DNA from: CAYOLL01 sp964404765 [NCBI: uncultured Gemmatimonadota bacterium]
GTDB lineage: Bacteria; 4572-55
Assembly: GCA_964404765.1 (NCBI GenBank)
Contig: CAYOLL010000059.1
Span: 881-33,978, forward strand
Length of the DNA: 33,098 bases
Direction of reading: 5' to 3'
The notes beneath the pieces are model-generated. The model ran no database searches, was not told where the DNA came from, and was given only the letters and a program-made list of their open reading frames with translations. A program made the position numbers and the translations under genes. This document shows positions 31,744 through 33,098 of the stretch, in pieces; positions within the stretch are counted from its first letter, which is position 1; every line of letters begins with the position of its first letter.

Positions 31744-32943
31744 CTAATCCAGCTTAGTCGAATTCCCGTCATCATCCACGACAAAAACAGCGCCATTTTC
31801 AATAAGGACGCCATAGGAATGGAGCGGCGGCGCATAAAGCAGATGATCCGCTGGGTGTCGCACGTCGACAGCGCAGACGCGGCCGTTATAGCGCAGCTCC
31901 GGCTTTTCCACCTGTGTATGACCCACAAAAATACGCTGCGCTTCATATTGTTGGAGTATCGCCTCAACCTCGGGTTGGGTGGCGCGCGGTCCCCAATCCA
32001 TTTCGTCCATCTCAAAGTAGCCGCGATACCAGAACGGGCCGGATCTGCCCCAGCACAGGGCCTGCTCGTCCGATAATTCGCTTTTGGGCACGTCGATCAG
32101 ATGGCGGGCAATGGTATTGATTTCTTCCAGCGAATAGTTTTTTGCCGCAAAAATCGGCGAAATGCCGCCGTGCACAAAAATAAGATCGCCGATTTTTTCG
32201 ACAGTGTTTTTGGCGCGCACCCAGCGGCCTAATTCGCTTGCCGGACTAAATAATGCGGGAAAGGTCAGCTTTTCCTGCGCCTCGGTCAATTTGGCGAAAG
32301 TATGATATTTCTTTTCCAGATAACGCAAATCGCCGCGCAAGTTCATCATATCGTGGTTGCCCAGAATAAAATGAACCGCCCCACCGGCAATATTCGCCTG
32401 ATCTTCAAGCCGATATAACAGCCACAACAATTCGGTCACATGATTGCCGCGATCAAACACATCGCCGATCATCACCAAATGCCCGGCAGCGAAGATCCAA
32501 TTGAGCTGATCGTCAATAACGCCATGCTGCTGCAGCAAATTCACAACTGTGTTGAAATTACCCTCCACATCCGACAGGACAAATATCCGATCGGCCGCCG
32601 GATAAACCGCAGGTGGCGTTACAATCTCTTTTTTTAGCGGGACGGTAAAAATTCGCGGCAAAAAGCCGGATTTGTAGACTTTCACTTCCGTAATTTGATG
32701 ACGCGGCAGTGTTTGGATATGCAGCTTCATTTCGCCATTTTGCGGGATACCGGTCAAGATTTTGGTACTGTCGCCCTGATGAATGAGATAGGGGCCATCG
32801 TAGAATTCAGACGTGCGTGCGCCTTCACGCGGGTACTCCGCCGGATCGGTATTTTCGGGGGCAGAATTCGCTGCCGCTAAACACATTATTGATGGTATCA
32901 GCGTCATAAGCAGGACTACGTAAAAAGGTGTCATTTTTATCAT
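31744..32943 (-). CDS. Secreted calcineurin-like metallophosphoesterase
   Basis: 399 residues. Residues 1-25 are a signal peptide, so it works outside the inner membrane. The metallophosphoesterase motifs are FVLSDVEGNF (D125, with E127 where His is usual), GDVFDRG (161-166), GNHD (195-198), FVHGG and VGHTQ. A bacterial subgroup I recall carries the same D-x-E variant and resembles Shewanella-type PPP-like phosphatases. The N-terminal 115 residues form an extra domain. ATG 32943 is used; ATG 32934 is an alternative, and the ribosome site is weak. Substrate unknown: a phosphoprotein or small phosphoester. The neighbours do not help. Confidence 0.87.
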   Translation of the reverse strand: MIKMTPFYVVLLMTLIPSIMCLAAANSAPENTDPAEYPREGARTSEFYDGPYLIHQGDSTKILTGIPQNGEMKLHIQTLPRHQITEVKVYKSGFLPRIFTVPLKKEIVTPPAVYPAADRIFVLSDVEGNFNTVVNLLQQHGVIDDQLNWIFAAGHLVMIGDVFDRGNHVTELLWLLYRLEDQANIAGGAVHFILGNHDMMNLRGDLRYLEKKYHTFAKLTEAQEKLTFPALFSPASELGRWVRAKNTVEKIGDLIFVHGGISPIFAAKNYSLEEINTIARHLIDVPKSELSDEQALCWGRSGPFWYRGYFEMDEMDWGPRATQPEVEAILQQYEAQRIFVGHTQVEKPELRYNGRVCAVDVRHPADHLLYAPPLHSYGVLIENGAVFVVDDDGNSTKLD

Positions 32944-33067
32944 TGGGGTACTATCTTCTTCAGTTATTTTGAAAAGCGTTTAATTCAAAAGGCTTTGCTA
33001 CGTCTTCCCAAGACATGCTTCTCAGGTCAGAAAGCTAAGGAACGTGTACTAAATAACTTCCGCATTT

Positions 33068-33098
33068 CAAGCCCCATCGGGGCGACCCGTTTGTAGCA
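33068..33098. repeat. GCCCCATCGGGGC repeat at the window edge
   Basis: The hairpin GCCCCATCGGGGC (33071-33083) followed by GACCCGTTTGTAGCA resembles dispersed intergenic repeats found in many copies in environmental genomes. The rest lies outside the window. The 155 bp upstream of the metallophosphoesterase otherwise hold no gene. Confidence 0.5.

Noticed and set aside
32566-32575. Loss of activity in the metallophosphoesterase because DxH is DxE
   Set aside because: I recall a bacterial subgroup with the same variant and all other motifs are intact, so it is probably a family feature.

Overview
This window looks like a chromosomal segment of an environmental Gram-negative-type bacterium with an outer envelope. 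It has several Sec signal peptides, a lipoprotein acid phosphatase and a secreted tail-fibre-like protein. Secreted trimer-like repeats, BtpA, PPDK, Rpn-type nucleases, type II toxin-antitoxin pairs and many intergenic palindromes together recall poorly cultured lineages such as KSB1/Calditrichota or Ignavibacteria. No rRNA or universal marker gene is present, so this placement is a weak inference. Almost every gene is on the minus strand; the HAMP protein at 6959 is the only clear plus-strand gene.

Layout. 1-1165: N-terminal part of a repeat-rich secreted protein that runs off the window. 1234-5762: a large class III adenylyl cyclase/NTPase/TPR protein built like mammalian soluble adenylyl cyclase, preceded by a small secreted protein. 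5946-7681: a BtpA-family protein and a divergently transcribed HAMP-only membrane protein with two good sigma-70-like promoters. 7693-10023: a MITE-like element, two translationally coupled related envelope proteins, and a dense repeat island. 10105-12735: secreted M1 aminopeptidase. 12891-17726: two more class III adenylyl cyclases (TPR-coupled and six-TM), a DUF3095 protein in an operon with one of them, an EthD-family protein, and a leftover cyclase 3' tail. 17853-21979: a secreted hypothetical protein with an e(P4)-type phosphatase, GcvT, and a degenerate-GGDEF/EAL protein. 22166-24017: a toxin-antitoxin cluster (VapBC-like pair, orphan HicB, BrnA with a frameshifted BrnT) next to a duplicated 3' tail of ppdK. 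24147-28930: pyruvate phosphate dikinase, an Rpn-family nuclease and an unknown gene. 29396-32943: a 679-residue protein with about 21 CxxC motifs and a secreted metallophosphoesterase.

Together the genes suggest heavy use of nucleotide second messengers (four class III cyclase-fold genes plus an EAL protein), surrounded by an intergenic fraction shaped by small mobile repeats. Three short inverted-repeat elements share a core palindrome related to ACCTTGCGAAGG, and each is bounded by a perfect or near-perfect 8-bp direct repeat. Two places show 3' gene tails copied without the rest of the gene: a cyclase tail under the end of the DUF3095 gene, and a ppdK tail after brnA. The ppdK copy differs from the resident gene only at synonymous positions, which points to recombination with a diverged relative at a toxin-antitoxin hot spot. 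No wholly new defence system is evident. The best candidates for undescribed biology are the sAC-like cyclase, the Cys-rich protein, and the tail-duplication/TA locus.
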